DNA of 64,000 nt from Micromonospora siamensis (GTDB lineage Bacteria; Actinomycetota; Actinomycetes; Mycobacteriales; Micromonosporaceae), in the NCBI RefSeq assembly GCF_900090305.1, contig NZ_LT607751.1, positions 496,001 through 560,000 on the forward strand, written 5' to 3'. A program made the position numbers and the translations under genes. This document shows positions 41,245 to 49,335 of this stretch, one piece after another (position 1 is the stretch's first letter; each line of letters opens with the position of its first letter). A model generated the notes under the pieces. The model saw nothing but the letters and a program-made list of their open reading frames with translations, was not told the origin of the DNA and ran no database searches.

Positions 41245-41700
41245 TTGCAGATCGACGCGGTTGACCAACGAATCATTGCGTTGCTGGTGGCGGACGCCCG
41301 CGCGTCGTACGCCGACATCGGCACCCGCGTGTCACTCTCCGCCCCCGCCGTCAAGCGACGGGTCGACCGGCTGCGCGCCGCCGGGGTGATCCGGGGATTC
41401 ACCGCCGTCGTCGACCCGGCCGCCGTCGGCTGGACCACCGAGGCGTTCGTGGAGCTGTTCTGCGCCGGCCGGACCACCCCCGCCCAGATCGGGGCCGCCG
41501 CCCGCCGGCACCCCGAGGTGGTCGGGGCGTACACCGTCTCCGGGGAGGCGGACGCCCTGGTGCACCTGCGCGCCGCCGACATCTCCCACCTGGAGGAGGC
41601 CCTGGAGCGGCTCCGCGCCGAAGGGTTCGTCACCTCCACCCGGAGCACCATCGTGCTCTCCCGGCTGGTCGAGTCGCCGGGCGTCGGCCCCTCCAGCTGA
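41245..41700 (+). CDS. Lrp/AsnC family transcriptional regulator
   Basis: Feast-famine regulator of 151 residues: helix-turn-helix at about 5-55 (VDQRIIALLVADARASYADI, LSAPAVKRRVDRL) and an AsnC_trans_reg/RAM ligand domain (VVGAYTVSGEADALVHLRA, VTSTRSTIVLSRL). Divergently transcribed from ddaH with 68 bases between starts, so it probably responds to an amino acid and controls that gene and itself. Start is TTG 41245 (LQIDAVDQRI) with GAGGCGG just upstream; an earlier TTG at 41224 is possible. Confidence 0.9.
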   Translation: MQIDAVDQRIIALLVADARASYADIGTRVSLSAPAVKRRVDRLRAAGVIRGFTAVVDPAAVGWTTEAFVELFCAGRTTPAQIGAAARRHPEVVGAYTVSGEADALVHLRAADISHLEEALERLRAEGFVTSTRSTIVLSRLVESPGVGPSS

Positions 41701-41771
41701 CCCCTTGACCTCAACCCCGCTTCATGTCGTCGACTGTCAGGACGGATCGGCGACACGAGCGGGGAGGTGCC

Positions 41772-42728
41772 ATGCGGGCGGTGTGGCTGCGGGAGTTCGG
41801 CGGGCCGGAGAAGCTGGAACCGGGGACGGCCCCGGACCCGGCACCCGGCCCCGGACAGGTTCTGGTCGAGGTGGCCCACGCCAACCTCACCTTCGTGGAG
41901 ACCATGTTCCGGGCCACCGGCTTCGGACCGAACCGCGGCTCGCTGCCGGTCATCCCCGGCAACGGGGTCGGCGGGGTGGTCCGCGCGGTCGGGCCGGACG
42001 TCGATCCCGCGCTCGTCGGGCGGCGGGTGGTGACCGGCACCGGCGGCTCCGGCGGGTACGCCGAACTGGTCGCGGTGGACCACGAGGCGCTGCACCCGGT
42101 CCCGGACGGCCTGGCGCTGGACCGGGCGGTCGCGCTGCTCGCCGACGGGCGTACCGCCGTCATGCTGATCGAGACGGCCGGGCTGCGTACCGGCGAACGG
42201 GTGCTGGTCGAGGCCGCCGCCGGCGGCGTGGGCAGCCTGCTGGTCCAGCTCGCCGCCCGGGCCGGCACACGGGTGGTGGCCGCCGCCGGCGGCGCCCGCA
42301 AGACGGCGCTGCTGCCCGCGCTCGGCGCCCACCTGGCCGTGGACTACACCGAGCCGGACTGGTCCGACCGGGTCCGGGCCGCCGTGGGCGGGGTGGACGT
42401 GGTCCTCGACGGCGTCGGCGGCACCCTGGCCCGGACCGCGTACGAGCTGCTCGACCCCGGGGGACGGCTGGTCAGCTTCGGGCTGGCCAGCGGCGACTGG
42501 GCGGCGGTCACCCCGGACGAGGCACGTGCCCGGGGCGTGACCCTGCTGCGGCCGGCCCCCACGCCGGCCCAGCTGCGGGCGTACACCCGGCAGGCGCTGG
42601 CGGACGGCGCGGCCGGCCGGCTGCGCCCGCTGATCGGCCAGCGGTTCCCGCTGGAGCGGGCCGCGGACGCGCACGCCGCGATCGAGGCCCGCGCCACCGT
42701 CGGCAAGACCCTGCTCGACGTACGCTGA
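41772..42728 (+). CDS. Zinc-binding dehydrogenase / quinone oxidoreductase
   Basis: MDR-superfamily NADPH:quinone-reductase-like protein, 318 residues. N-terminal GroES-like domain (PGPGQVLVEVAHANLTFVET) lacks the zinc-ligating Cys and His of alcohol dehydrogenases; Rossmann motif AAAGGVGSLLVQLA at about 157-170; VDYTEPDW and VDVVLDGVGG are typical. GGGGAGG lies four bases before ATG 41772. Upstream is TTGACCTCAA, a TTGA-N2-TCAA palindrome that recalls half of a SoxR-type site but is incomplete. Convergent with the next gene, nine bases apart. Confidence 0.88.
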   Translation: MRAVWLREFGGPEKLEPGTAPDPAPGPGQVLVEVAHANLTFVETMFRATGFGPNRGSLPVIPGNGVGGVVRAVGPDVDPALVGRRVVTGTGGSGGYAELVAVDHEALHPVPDGLALDRAVALLADGRTAVMLIETAGLRTGERVLVEAAAGGVGSLLVQLAARAGTRVVAAAGGARKTALLPALGAHLAVDYTEPDWSDRVRAAVGGVDVVLDGVGGTLARTAYELLDPGGRLVSFGLASGDWAAVTPDEARARGVTLLRPAPTPAQLRAYTRQALADGAAGRLRPLIGQRFPLERAADAHAAIEARATVGKTLLDVR

Positions 42729-42737
42729 CCCGCCCGG

Positions 42738-43841
42738 TCAGAGGTACATGCCGGTGCGGTGCTCCCCCTCGCCCCGGGCCGGCTTGTCGCCCTCACCGAA
42801 GAAGCGCTTGCCGCCGAACTCGCCGTGCAGCCGGTCGTCCAGCTCGTCGGCCAGCCCCGTCATCACCTGCACCGCGAGCATCAGGTGGGTGGCCTGGAAG
42901 TTGCGGCCGAAGACCGGGATGGAGGCCCACACCGTGTCGTCGGCGCAGTACAACCGGCCGATCGGCATCCGGTTGGTCAGCTCGGAGAGCTTCACGTAGA
43001 GCCGCTCGGTCGGCTCGACCTCGGTCAGCACCGGGGAGAAGACGTCCACCAGCGGCGGATTGTCCCGGACCCGGACGAAGACCATCGCCGAGCCGGCCCG
43101 GATGTTGATGTCCCCGTCCGAGTCGACCTGGAGCTGGTCGGCGTCCGACTTCAACATCGTGGAGACGACGGTCCGCACCCGGTCCGCCAGCTCCAGCACG
43201 TCCTTCTCGCCCTCCTTGGCCCCCGCGGCGGTGGCCAGCGCCTCGTCCAGGTCGGCCTCGACGTCGCGGTCCGGGCCGAACTCGCTGCGCGCCGTGCCCA
43301 GCGGCGGCACCGGCAACGGCTCACCCTGCGCGTCGTGCACCAGATAGACCAGGAAGGCCGGGTGCGGGGCGCCGTAGACGTCGCGGAGCGTACGGGTCAG
43401 CACCGGGGCCAGCTTGGCGGCCTCGGCCGTGGAGCCGTCCAGGCCGAAGTCCTCGCCCGAACCCGCCACCACACCCGGCGGCGACCAGCCCAGGGCGATC
43501 ATGTCCGCCACCGCTGCCCGGTCCAGCCGGTAGCCCTGCGGCAGCGTGGCGTTGCCGACCGCCCGGGCGGAGAGCTTCCCCTCCTCGCCGACGTCGACGC
43601 TGGTCGAGTAGACGGCGTCGCCGGTGCCCGAGGCGGTCGGGTCGAGGGTCAGCTCCAGGTGCGCCCCGGCGGGCAGCTCCCGCAGCCGCTCGGCCAGCGC
43701 CCGGGCGAACTCCCGCCAGGCCTCGGTGACCTTCGACCGCAGGTCGGCCGTGCTCGGCTCGTCCAGCAGGATCGACTCGTACTGCTCCGGCGTGGTGCCC
43801 GCCTGCGCAGCGGCCGGCTCCGAGGGGTGGTCTGCCGTCAT
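42738..43841 (-). CDS. YbjN/T3SS-chaperone-like protein with a Bpa-like C-terminus
   Basis: Soluble protein of 367 residues. Residues about 28-190 form an actinobacterial N-terminal domain (LRSKVTEAWREFARALAERL, YRLDRAAVADMIALGWSPPG); residues about 205-350 resemble YbjN/type III secretion chaperone folds (DNPPLVDVFSPVLTEVEPTE, YVKLSELTNRMPIGRLYCAD, HLMLAVQVMTGLADELDDRL). The tail is GEGEHRTGMYL; Bpa at 37564 ends GEGHSTGQYL. The proteasome-docking motif of Bpa is that last GQYL, so this protein may bind the 20S proteasome. Role in the cell is not known. Confidence 0.85.
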   Translation of the reverse strand: MTADHPSEPAAAQAGTTPEQYESILLDEPSTADLRSKVTEAWREFARALAERLRELPAGAHLELTLDPTASGTGDAVYSTSVDVGEEGKLSARAVGNATLPQGYRLDRAAVADMIALGWSPPGVVAGSGEDFGLDGSTAEAAKLAPVLTRTLRDVYGAPHPAFLVYLVHDAQGEPLPVPPLGTARSEFGPDRDVEADLDEALATAAGAKEGEKDVLELADRVRTVVSTMLKSDADQLQVDSDGDINIRAGSAMVFVRVRDNPPLVDVFSPVLTEVEPTERLYVKLSELTNRMPIGRLYCADDTVWASIPVFGRNFQATHLMLAVQVMTGLADELDDRLHGEFGGKRFFGEGDKPARGEGEHRTGMYL

Positions 43842-43916
43842 GATCGCCTCCGTCCGTCACGATCACCCTACCCACGCGACGGAGGCGCAACTCGGCGCGG
43901 ACCGGCCCGCGCGGAG

Positions 43917-44189
43917 TCACCGCGCCGGGTCGCTCCCGGCCGGCCGGTCGGAGCCCAGCTCCACCGGCCAGGTCGCCGCCAGCCCACTCAGCCGGGCGGC
44001 CGTCGCCGCCGGGTCCGCGCCCCGACCGACCGCCACCCCCAACAGGTACGCGGTGACCGGCGCACCCGGGCGCAGCACCTGGTGGGCGACGTCCTTCGCG
44101 AGGTCGAGCACGGTGGGCACCGGCACCTCGGCCGGATCGAGGCCCAGCTCCGCGCAGGCCGCCGTCACCCAGTCGTCCATCACCGTCAT
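43917..44189 (-). CDS. DUF6457 protein, molybdopterin-associated
   Basis: Small protein of 90 residues: MDDWVTAACAELGLDP, VLDLAKDVAHQVLRPGAPVTAYLLGVAVGRG and LSGLAATW match the DUF6457 family, typically encoded beside mobA and molybdenum-cofactor genes. The ATG at 44189 overlaps the mobA stop (ATGA), so it is coupled to it. ATG 44180 or GTG 44198 are alternative starts. Function not defined; possible accessory to nucleotide transfer to the cofactor. Confidence 0.85.
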   Translation of the reverse strand: MTVMDDWVTAACAELGLDPAEVPVPTVLDLAKDVAHQVLRPGAPVTAYLLGVAVGRGADPAATAARLSGLAATWPVELGSDRPAGSDPAR

Positions 44190-44785
44190 CGCGTCCACTC
44201 CTCCGCCCGTCGTACGTCGAGGTCAGTGTCGCAGTCGAACCACGGCGGCGGCCCCGAGCCGACCCACGGCACGTCGCGCACGGTGAGGCCGGCGAGCAGC
44301 TCGCGGATCGGGGCGCCGTCGGGCGTACCGCCCCGCCGGGCGGTCAACCCGGCGAGCGCCGCCCGCAGCGGGGCCACCCGCCACACCCCGCACAGGGTCT
44401 GCCGCCGGCCCTCGTCGTCGACGTGGCAGACCCCGTCGACCGGTGACCCGGCCAGCTCACCCAGCAGCTCACCGACGGCCGCCCGGGTGAGCAGCGGCAG
44501 ATCCGCCGCGAGCAGCGCGACCGTGGCCACGTCGGCCGGGAGCAGGGCCAGTCCGGCGGCGGTGCCGGCGACCGGACCGCCACCGGGCGGATCCTCCCGG
44601 GTAACCCGCACGTCCGACGGGACCGCGCCGGCCGGGCCGACCAGGATGCGGGGTACGGCGTCGGAGACGGCGTCCAGCACCCGGTCACGCATCGGCCGGC
44701 CACCGACCGGCAGGCCGGGCTTGTCCACCCCGCCCATCCGGCGCGCGGCCCCACCGGCCAGCACCACCGCCGCGTACGACTCCAC
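44186..44785 (-). CDS. mobA: Molybdenum cofactor guanylyltransferase
   Basis: Nucleotidyltransferase attaching GMP to molybdopterin to form the bis-MGD cofactor; 199 residues. Signature LAGGAARRMGGVDKPGLPVGG near residue 9, the metal-binding LLAADLPLLT at about 91-100 and PVAGTAAGLALL. The C-terminal WFDCDTDLDVRRAEEW is the usual end of MobA. GTG 44785 has TAGCGT six bases before it. Unlinked moaA/moaC loci in the window complete the pathway. Confidence 0.92.
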   Translation of the reverse strand: MESYAAVVLAGGAARRMGGVDKPGLPVGGRPMRDRVLDAVSDAVPRILVGPAGAVPSDVRVTREDPPGGGPVAGTAAGLALLPADVATVALLAADLPLLTRAAVGELLGELAGSPVDGVCHVDDEGRRQTLCGVWRVAPLRAALAGLTARRGGTPDGAPIRELLAGLTVRDVPWVGSGPPPWFDCDTDLDVRRAEEWTR

Positions 44786-44791
44786 CCCGCC

Positions 44792-44797
44792 ACGCTA
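44792..44797 (-). promoter_or_regulatory. -10 element of mobA
   Basis: TAGCGT on the minus strand, six bases before GTG 44785. Confidence 0.5.
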
Positions 44798-44926
44798 ACC
44801 CCGCCCACCGACCACCGCCCCCCGCGCCCGCGGCCGAGGCACCGACATGCCGAAGGACGTGGTGATCACACGAGCGGGAAGGCGGCGTGAGGTGTGACGG
44901 CGGGGCAGGCAGGGGAGGATGGCGGG

Positions 44927-45787
44927 ATGGGACGGGCAACCGATCGACGTGGCGTACTCCGGATCGACCTCGACGCCGCGGCGGCGGGTCGCGCCCCGGT
45001 ACGCCGACCGGACAGCCTCTCGGTGGAGGAACCTCTGGAGATCCGGGTCGGCCCGGCCGGCCCGGGGCGGCGCAAACCGCTCGCCGTCACCATGCGCACC
45101 CCCGGCGACGACATCGACCTGGCGATCGGCTTCCTGCTCACCGAGGGGCTGATCCGCTCCGCCGAGGACGTGCAGACCGCCCAGCTCTGCGCCGGGGCGG
45201 AGACCCCGAACACGTACAACGTGGTGGACGTCGTGCTCGCGCCGGGCGTACCGGAACCGGCCACCGACCCGGCGCGCAACTTCTACACCACCAGCTCCTG
45301 CGGGGTCTGCGGCAAGGCCAGCATCGACGCGGTACGCACCCGCTCGCTCTTCCCGGTCGCCGACGACCCGCTGACCGTGCCGGCCGAACTGGTCGCCGAA
45401 CTGCCGGACAAACTGCGGGCCGCGCAGAAGGCCTTCGACCGGACCGGTGGCCTGCACGCCGCCGGCCTCTTCACCGCCGACGGCGCACTGGCCGTGCTCC
45501 GTGAGGACGTCGGCCGGCACAACGCGGTGGACAAGGTGGTCGGCTGGGCGGTACGCCAACAGCTCCTGCCGTTGGCCGGACACCTGCTGCTGGTCTCCGG
45601 CCGGGCCAGCTTCGAGCTGACCCAGAAGGCATGGATGGCCGGCGTGCCGCTGCTCGCCGCGGTCTCCGCGCCCAGCACCCTCGCCGCCGACCTGGCCGCC
45701 GAGGCGGGAATGACCCTGGTCGGCTTCCTGCGCGGCCGGACCATGAACGTCTACACCGGCGCCCACCGGCTGACCGTCGACGCCTGA
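44927..45787 (+). CDS. fdhD: Formate dehydrogenase accessory sulfurtransferase
   Basis: FdhD delivers sulfur from a cysteine desulfurase to the bis-MGD cofactor of formate dehydrogenase; 286 residues. The catalytic CxxC is in [25 protein letters not shown] near 32, [28 protein letters not shown] and [18 protein letters not shown] are invariant blocks. ATG 44927 has GGGGAGG eight bases upstream. Its presence means the organism has, or had, a molybdenum formate dehydrogenase, not in this window. Confidence 0.95.
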   Translation: MGRATDRRGVLRIDLDAAAAGRAPVRRPDSLSVEEPLEIRVGPAGPGRRKPLAVTMRTPGDDIDLAIGFLLTEGLIRSAEDVQTAQLCAGAETPNTYNVVDVVLAPGVPEPATDPARNFYTTSSCGVCGKASIDAVRTRSLFPVADDPLTVPAELVAELPDKLRAAQKAFDRTGGLHAAGLFTADGALAVLREDVGRHNAVDKVVGWAVRQQLLPLAGHLLLVSGRASFELTQKAWMAGVPLLAAVSAPSTLAADLAAEAGMTLVGFLRGRTMNVYTGAHRLTVDA

Positions 45788-45818
45788 GCGGGCGGCGGTG
45801 AACGCCCACGCCGGACGG

Positions 45819-46979
45819 TCAGCTGCCGCGTCGGGGCGGCCGGGGGCGACGGGAGCGACGCCGGACCACGCCGGGCGGCGCCACGGCCGGCCAGCCGTCG
45901 AGCTGCGACGGGGGTACGCCCCGGCGGAGCAGGTCGTCGAGGAGCAGCGCCAGCGAGTAGCCCGGATGTTCGGTCAGCGCCCGCTCCAGGGCTACCGCCG
46001 CCAACGCGCCCTGCCCGGCACGCCACGCGGCGAAGGCGAGCAGACTCGCCGGGGCGGCGCTGAGCCCGGGCTCGGCGCGGCGCAACACGTCGGTCCAGAG
46101 GGCGATGTCCTCGTCCCGCCCGTCGGTGCGTTCCCAGGCGTGGTCCCGGACGGTCAACCGGGTCAGCAGCAGGCTCAGCCAGGCCACCTCGTCGTCGGTC
46201 AGCCGCTCACCGCGCCGTTGCCGGCGTCGGGCCGCCCGCACCGCCGCCACCCCAGCGGCCCGCACCGCCCCGTCGTCCCCGGCGTCGCCCGGGTCGCCCG
46301 CGGAACTCGGCCCGCCAGCGGCGCGAGCCGGGTCACCCGCGGAACTCGCCGGTCCGTGAGCAGCACGCACCGGCTCACCCGGCGGCAGTTCCGCCCCGGC
46401 CGGCCGGCCGAGCATCCGGGCCAGCCGCTGACCGGCCCGCGCCGTCGCCTTCCGCATCGCCACCCGGACCGGGCCGTCCAGCGGGGCGACCAGGGCGGTG
46501 AGGGCGGCCCGGTCGGGCAGGGCGACCTGTCCGGCGAAGACGGCGGCGGCGCTGACCTCGCTGGCCTCCGGGTCGTACGGGGTGCCGTCGGGTGGGCAGC
46601 ACTCGGCCTCGGTGCAGAGGTACGACCAGTAGCGTCCCCCGGTCACCCGGAGGGCGTCGAGCACGACCAGACCGACCCCGGCCAGTGCCACCCGGACCGC
46701 GTCGACGGCGGTGGTGACCCGCTCGGCCGGCCCGTACCCGACCACGGTGGCCGACTCGGCGCGCTGCCGGACGATCACCTCGGCCAGGTGACGGGCCGGT
46801 GGACCGGGGTCGGCGCCCCGGCCGGGCAGGTCGGCCCGGGCGGCGAAGATGATCCGCCGGCCGTGCAGTGCGACCACCACCACGCTGTCGGTGGGATGGA
46901 AGCCGAGCAGGTACGGCACGGCGGCGATCAGGTCGGCGGGTGAGCGGACGGCGAGGCGGGCCCGGTCGAGCTGCGTCAT
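45819..46979 (-). CDS. DUF4192 domain-containing protein
   Basis: Actinobacterial protein of 386 residues, function unknown. DUF4192 core from RSPADLIAAVPYLLGFHPTDSVVVV (visible as AVPYLLGFHPTDSVVVV) through LAEVIVRQRAESATVVGYGP and a C-terminal helical part with HPGYSLALLLDDLLRRGVPP. A low-complexity insert at about 205-245 with SSAGDP repeats interrupts the domain. The C-terminus is very basic (RRRSRRPRPPRRGS). ATG 46979 lies six bases after CAGGCT on the minus strand. Confidence 0.85.
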   Translation of the reverse strand: MTQLDRARLAVRSPADLIAAVPYLLGFHPTDSVVVVALHGRRIIFAARADLPGRGADPGPPARHLAEVIVRQRAESATVVGYGPAERVTTAVDAVRVALAGVGLVVLDALRVTGGRYWSYLCTEAECCPPDGTPYDPEASEVSAAAVFAGQVALPDRAALTALVAPLDGPVRVAMRKATARAGQRLARMLGRPAGAELPPGEPVRAAHGPASSAGDPARAAGGPSSAGDPGDAGDDGAVRAAGVAAVRAARRRQRRGERLTDDEVAWLSLLLTRLTVRDHAWERTDGRDEDIALWTDVLRRAEPGLSAAPASLLAFAAWRAGQGALAAVALERALTEHPGYSLALLLDDLLRRGVPPSQLDGWPAVAPPGVVRRRSRRPRPPRRGS

Positions 46980-47018
46980 GGGGGCAGCCTGCGTGGCGCC
47001 GGTACGTGCCGACAGGCC

Positions 47019-47046
47019 CTGTGGACGACACACCGGTCATCCACAG
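47019..47046. promoter_or_regulatory. Inverted pair of DnaA-box-like sites
   Basis: CTGTGGA (47019-47025) and TCCACAG (47040-47046) form inverted 7-mers inside TGTGGACGA and TCATCCACA, in the 172-base region between divergent genes. Confidence 0.35.
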
Positions 47047-47151
47047 TCACCCTTCGTGTTCGCCCTGGTCGGCGAAGAATTGCATCGAGTGCAGACGGAT
47101 CGGAGCGCACACCGGCCCGCACGACGCCCGCGGAGGGGCTACCTTGCGCAG

Positions 47152-48066
47152 ATGGACCTGGCCTACCTGCGGGCACATCCGGAGCACCTGCCGACCTTCC
47201 TGACCCACCAGCGGATCCGGGAGACACCGGTCCCGGGGGGCGACATCTGCGCCGCCTCCCGGCTGACCCTCGACGACGGCCACTCCGTCTTCGCCAAGAG
47301 CTGGCCGGAGACGGCCTCCCGGCCGGTGCCGGCGGACTTCTTCGCCGCCGAGGCGGCCGGGCTGCGCTGGCTGCGCGACGCGGGCGCGGTGGCCGTACCC
47401 GAGGTGCTGGTGGCGATGCCGGAGTTGCTGGCGCTCGACTGGGTGGAGACCGGCGAGCCGACGCCGGAGGCGGCCGAGCGGTTCGGTCGGGAGCTGGCCG
47501 GGACGCACCGGGCCGGCGCGCCGGAGTTCGGCGCGGAATGGCCGGGGTTCATCGGGGCGCTGCCGCAGGACAACACCCCGGACCCGGGCCCGTGGTCGGG
47601 GTGGTTCGCCCGTACCCGGCTGGCGCCGTACCTGGCGATGTCGGTGCGCAACGGGGCGCTGACCGCCGCCGAGACCGCCCCGGTCGAGGAGCTGATCGGG
47701 CGGGTCGGGGAGTTCGGCGGCGACGAGCCGCCGGCCCGGATCCACGGCGACCTCTGGCCGGGCAACCTGCTGTGGGGCGCGGACGACCAGGTGTGGCTGG
47801 TCGACCCGGCGGCGCACGGCGGCCACCGGGAGACCGACCTGGCCCAGCTGGCCCTCTTCGGCGGCCCGCCGCACCTGGACCGCATCCTGGCCGCCTACGA
47901 CGAGGCGTGGCCGTTGGCCGACGGTTGGCGGGAGCGGGTGCCGCTGCACCAGCTGCACCTGCTGCTGGTGCACACCGCGCTCTTCGGTGCGGCCTACCGG
48001 GAGGCGGTCGGCGCGGCGGCCCGTGCCGCGCTGCGGGGCGCCGGACGCGCTACGGTCGACAGGTGA
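47152..48066 (+). CDS. Fructosamine kinase-like phosphotransferase
   Basis: Kinase of the fructosamine/ketosamine-3-kinase and aminoglycoside-phosphotransferase fold, 304 residues. Motifs: FAKSWPE (ATP-binding Lys), LALDWVETGEPTPEA, catalytic loop IHGDLWPGNLLW at about 199-210 and VWLVDPAAHGGHRETDLA with the DP metal ligand. Family members phosphorylate glycated amines to release them. TACCTT six bases before ATG 47152. Its last four bases overlap the moaA start. Confidence 0.88.
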   Translation: MDLAYLRAHPEHLPTFLTHQRIRETPVPGGDICAASRLTLDDGHSVFAKSWPETASRPVPADFFAAEAAGLRWLRDAGAVAVPEVLVAMPELLALDWVETGEPTPEAAERFGRELAGTHRAGAPEFGAEWPGFIGALPQDNTPDPGPWSGWFARTRLAPYLAMSVRNGALTAAETAPVEELIGRVGEFGGDEPPARIHGDLWPGNLLWGADDQVWLVDPAAHGGHRETDLAQLALFGGPPHLDRILAAYDEAWPLADGWRERVPLHQLHLLLVHTALFGAAYREAVGAAARAALRGAGRATVDR

Positions 48067-49076
48067 CCGCCACCCCGACGACCGGCGGCGTCCTCGCCGA
48101 CCGGTACGGCCGGGTCGCGAAGGACCTGCGGGTCTCGCTGACCGACAAGTGCAACCTGCGCTGCACCTACTGTATGCCGGCCGAGGGGCTGCCCTGGCTG
48201 GCCGGGCCGCAGCTGCTGAGCGACGACGAGATCGTCCGGCTGGTCCGGGTGGCCGTCGAGCGGCTCGGGGTGACCGAGGTGCGCTTCACCGGCGGTGAGC
48301 CGCTGATCCGCCCCGGCCTGCCGGGCATCGTGGCCGCGGTGGCCGCCCTGCGGCCCCGGCCGAGGATCTCGCTGACCACCAACGGCATCGGGCTGGAGCG
48401 GCTGGCGCCCACCCTGCGCGCCGCCGGCCTGGACCGGGTGAACGTCTCGCTGGACACCCTCGACCCGGCCCGGTTCGCCGCGCTGACCCGCCGCGACCGG
48501 CTGGCGGACGTGCTGGCCGGCCTGGCCGGCGCGGCGGCGGCCGGACTGAGCCCGGTGAAGCTCAACTCGGTGCTGATGCGCGGCGTCAACGAGGACGAGG
48601 CGCCGGCGCTGCTGAGGTTCGCCCTGGAGCACGGCTACGAGCTGCGGATCATCGAGCAGATGCCGCTGGACGCCCAGCACGGCTGGGACCGGGCGACGAT
48701 GGTCACCGCCGACGAGATCCTGGCCGCGCTCGGCCGGGAGTTCGACCTGAGTCCCGACCCCGCCGAGCGGGGCGCGGCGCCCGCCGAGACCTGGCTGGTC
48801 GACGGGGGGCCGGCCCGGGTCGGGGTGATCGGGAGCGTGACCCGGCCGTTCTGCGGCGACTGCGACCGCACCCGGCTCACCGCCGACGGCCAGGTGCGGG
48901 CGTGCCTGTTCGCCACGGAGGAGTCCGACCTGCGGGGCGCGCTGCGCGCCGGGGCCGACGACGAGGAGCTGGCCCGGCGCTGGCGTACGGCGATGTGGGG
49001 CAAGCGGGCCGGGCACGGCATCGACGACCCGACGTTCCTCCAGCCGGCCCGGCCGATGTCGGCGATCGGTGGCTGA
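48063..49076 (+). CDS. moaA: GTP 3',8-cyclase (molybdopterin precursor synthesis)
   Basis: Radical SAM enzyme for the first step of molybdenum cofactor synthesis, 337 residues. N-terminal cluster CNLRCTYC with Cys30, Cys34, Cys37; second cluster FCGDCDRTR plus RACLF (C-x2-C-x13-C); C-terminal Gly-Gly (SAIGG), which is needed for activity. GTG 48063 overlaps the kinase stop (GTGA), with TACGGT six bases before it, so it may also be transcribed on its own. moaD follows three bases later. Confidence 0.95.
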   Translation: MTATPTTGGVLADRYGRVAKDLRVSLTDKCNLRCTYCMPAEGLPWLAGPQLLSDDEIVRLVRVAVERLGVTEVRFTGGEPLIRPGLPGIVAAVAALRPRPRISLTTNGIGLERLAPTLRAAGLDRVNVSLDTLDPARFAALTRRDRLADVLAGLAGAAAAGLSPVKLNSVLMRGVNEDEAPALLRFALEHGYELRIIEQMPLDAQHGWDRATMVTADEILAALGREFDLSPDPAERGAAPAETWLVDGGPARVGVIGSVTRPFCGDCDRTRLTADGQVRACLFATEESDLRGALRAGADDEELARRWRTAMWGKRAGHGIDDPTFLQPARPMSAIGG

Positions 49077-49079
49077 GTC

Positions 49080-49322
49080 GTGCTGACCGTCCGCTACTTC
49101 GCCGGGGCCCGTGCCGCCGCCGGCCGGTCCGCGGAGACCGTGCCCGCCGGCCGGTCGCTGGACGACGTGACCGCCGAGCTGGCCCAGCGGCACGGCGCCT
49201 CCCTCGCCCGGGTGCTGACGGCGGCGAGTTTCCTGGTCGACGGCGTCGCCTGTCATGATCGGTCGACACCGCTGCCGGCCGGAGCGACGATCGACGTGCT
49301 GCCTCCGTTCGCCGGTGGCTGA
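49080..49322 (+). CDS. moaD: Molybdopterin synthase small subunit (MoaD/ThiS-like)
   Basis: Ubiquitin-fold sulfur carrier of 80 residues ending in Gly-Gly (PPFAGG), the site of thiocarboxylation. LTVRYFAGARAAAG at the start and VLPPFAGG at the end are typical of MoaD. It is three bases after moaA and probably translationally coupled. It works with MoaE, encoded 12 kb away. Confidence 0.92.
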   Translation: MLTVRYFAGARAAAGRSAETVPAGRSLDDVTAELAQRHGASLARVLTAASFLVDGVACHDRSTPLPAGATIDVLPPFAGG

Positions 49323-49335
49323 GAGAGGTTGACGC

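Noticed and set aside
41705..41714. TTGACCTCAA as a SoxR-type operator before the quinone oxidoreductase gene
   Set aside because: Only one half-site is present; the downstream half expected for MerR/SoxR sites is missing and no such regulator is nearby.
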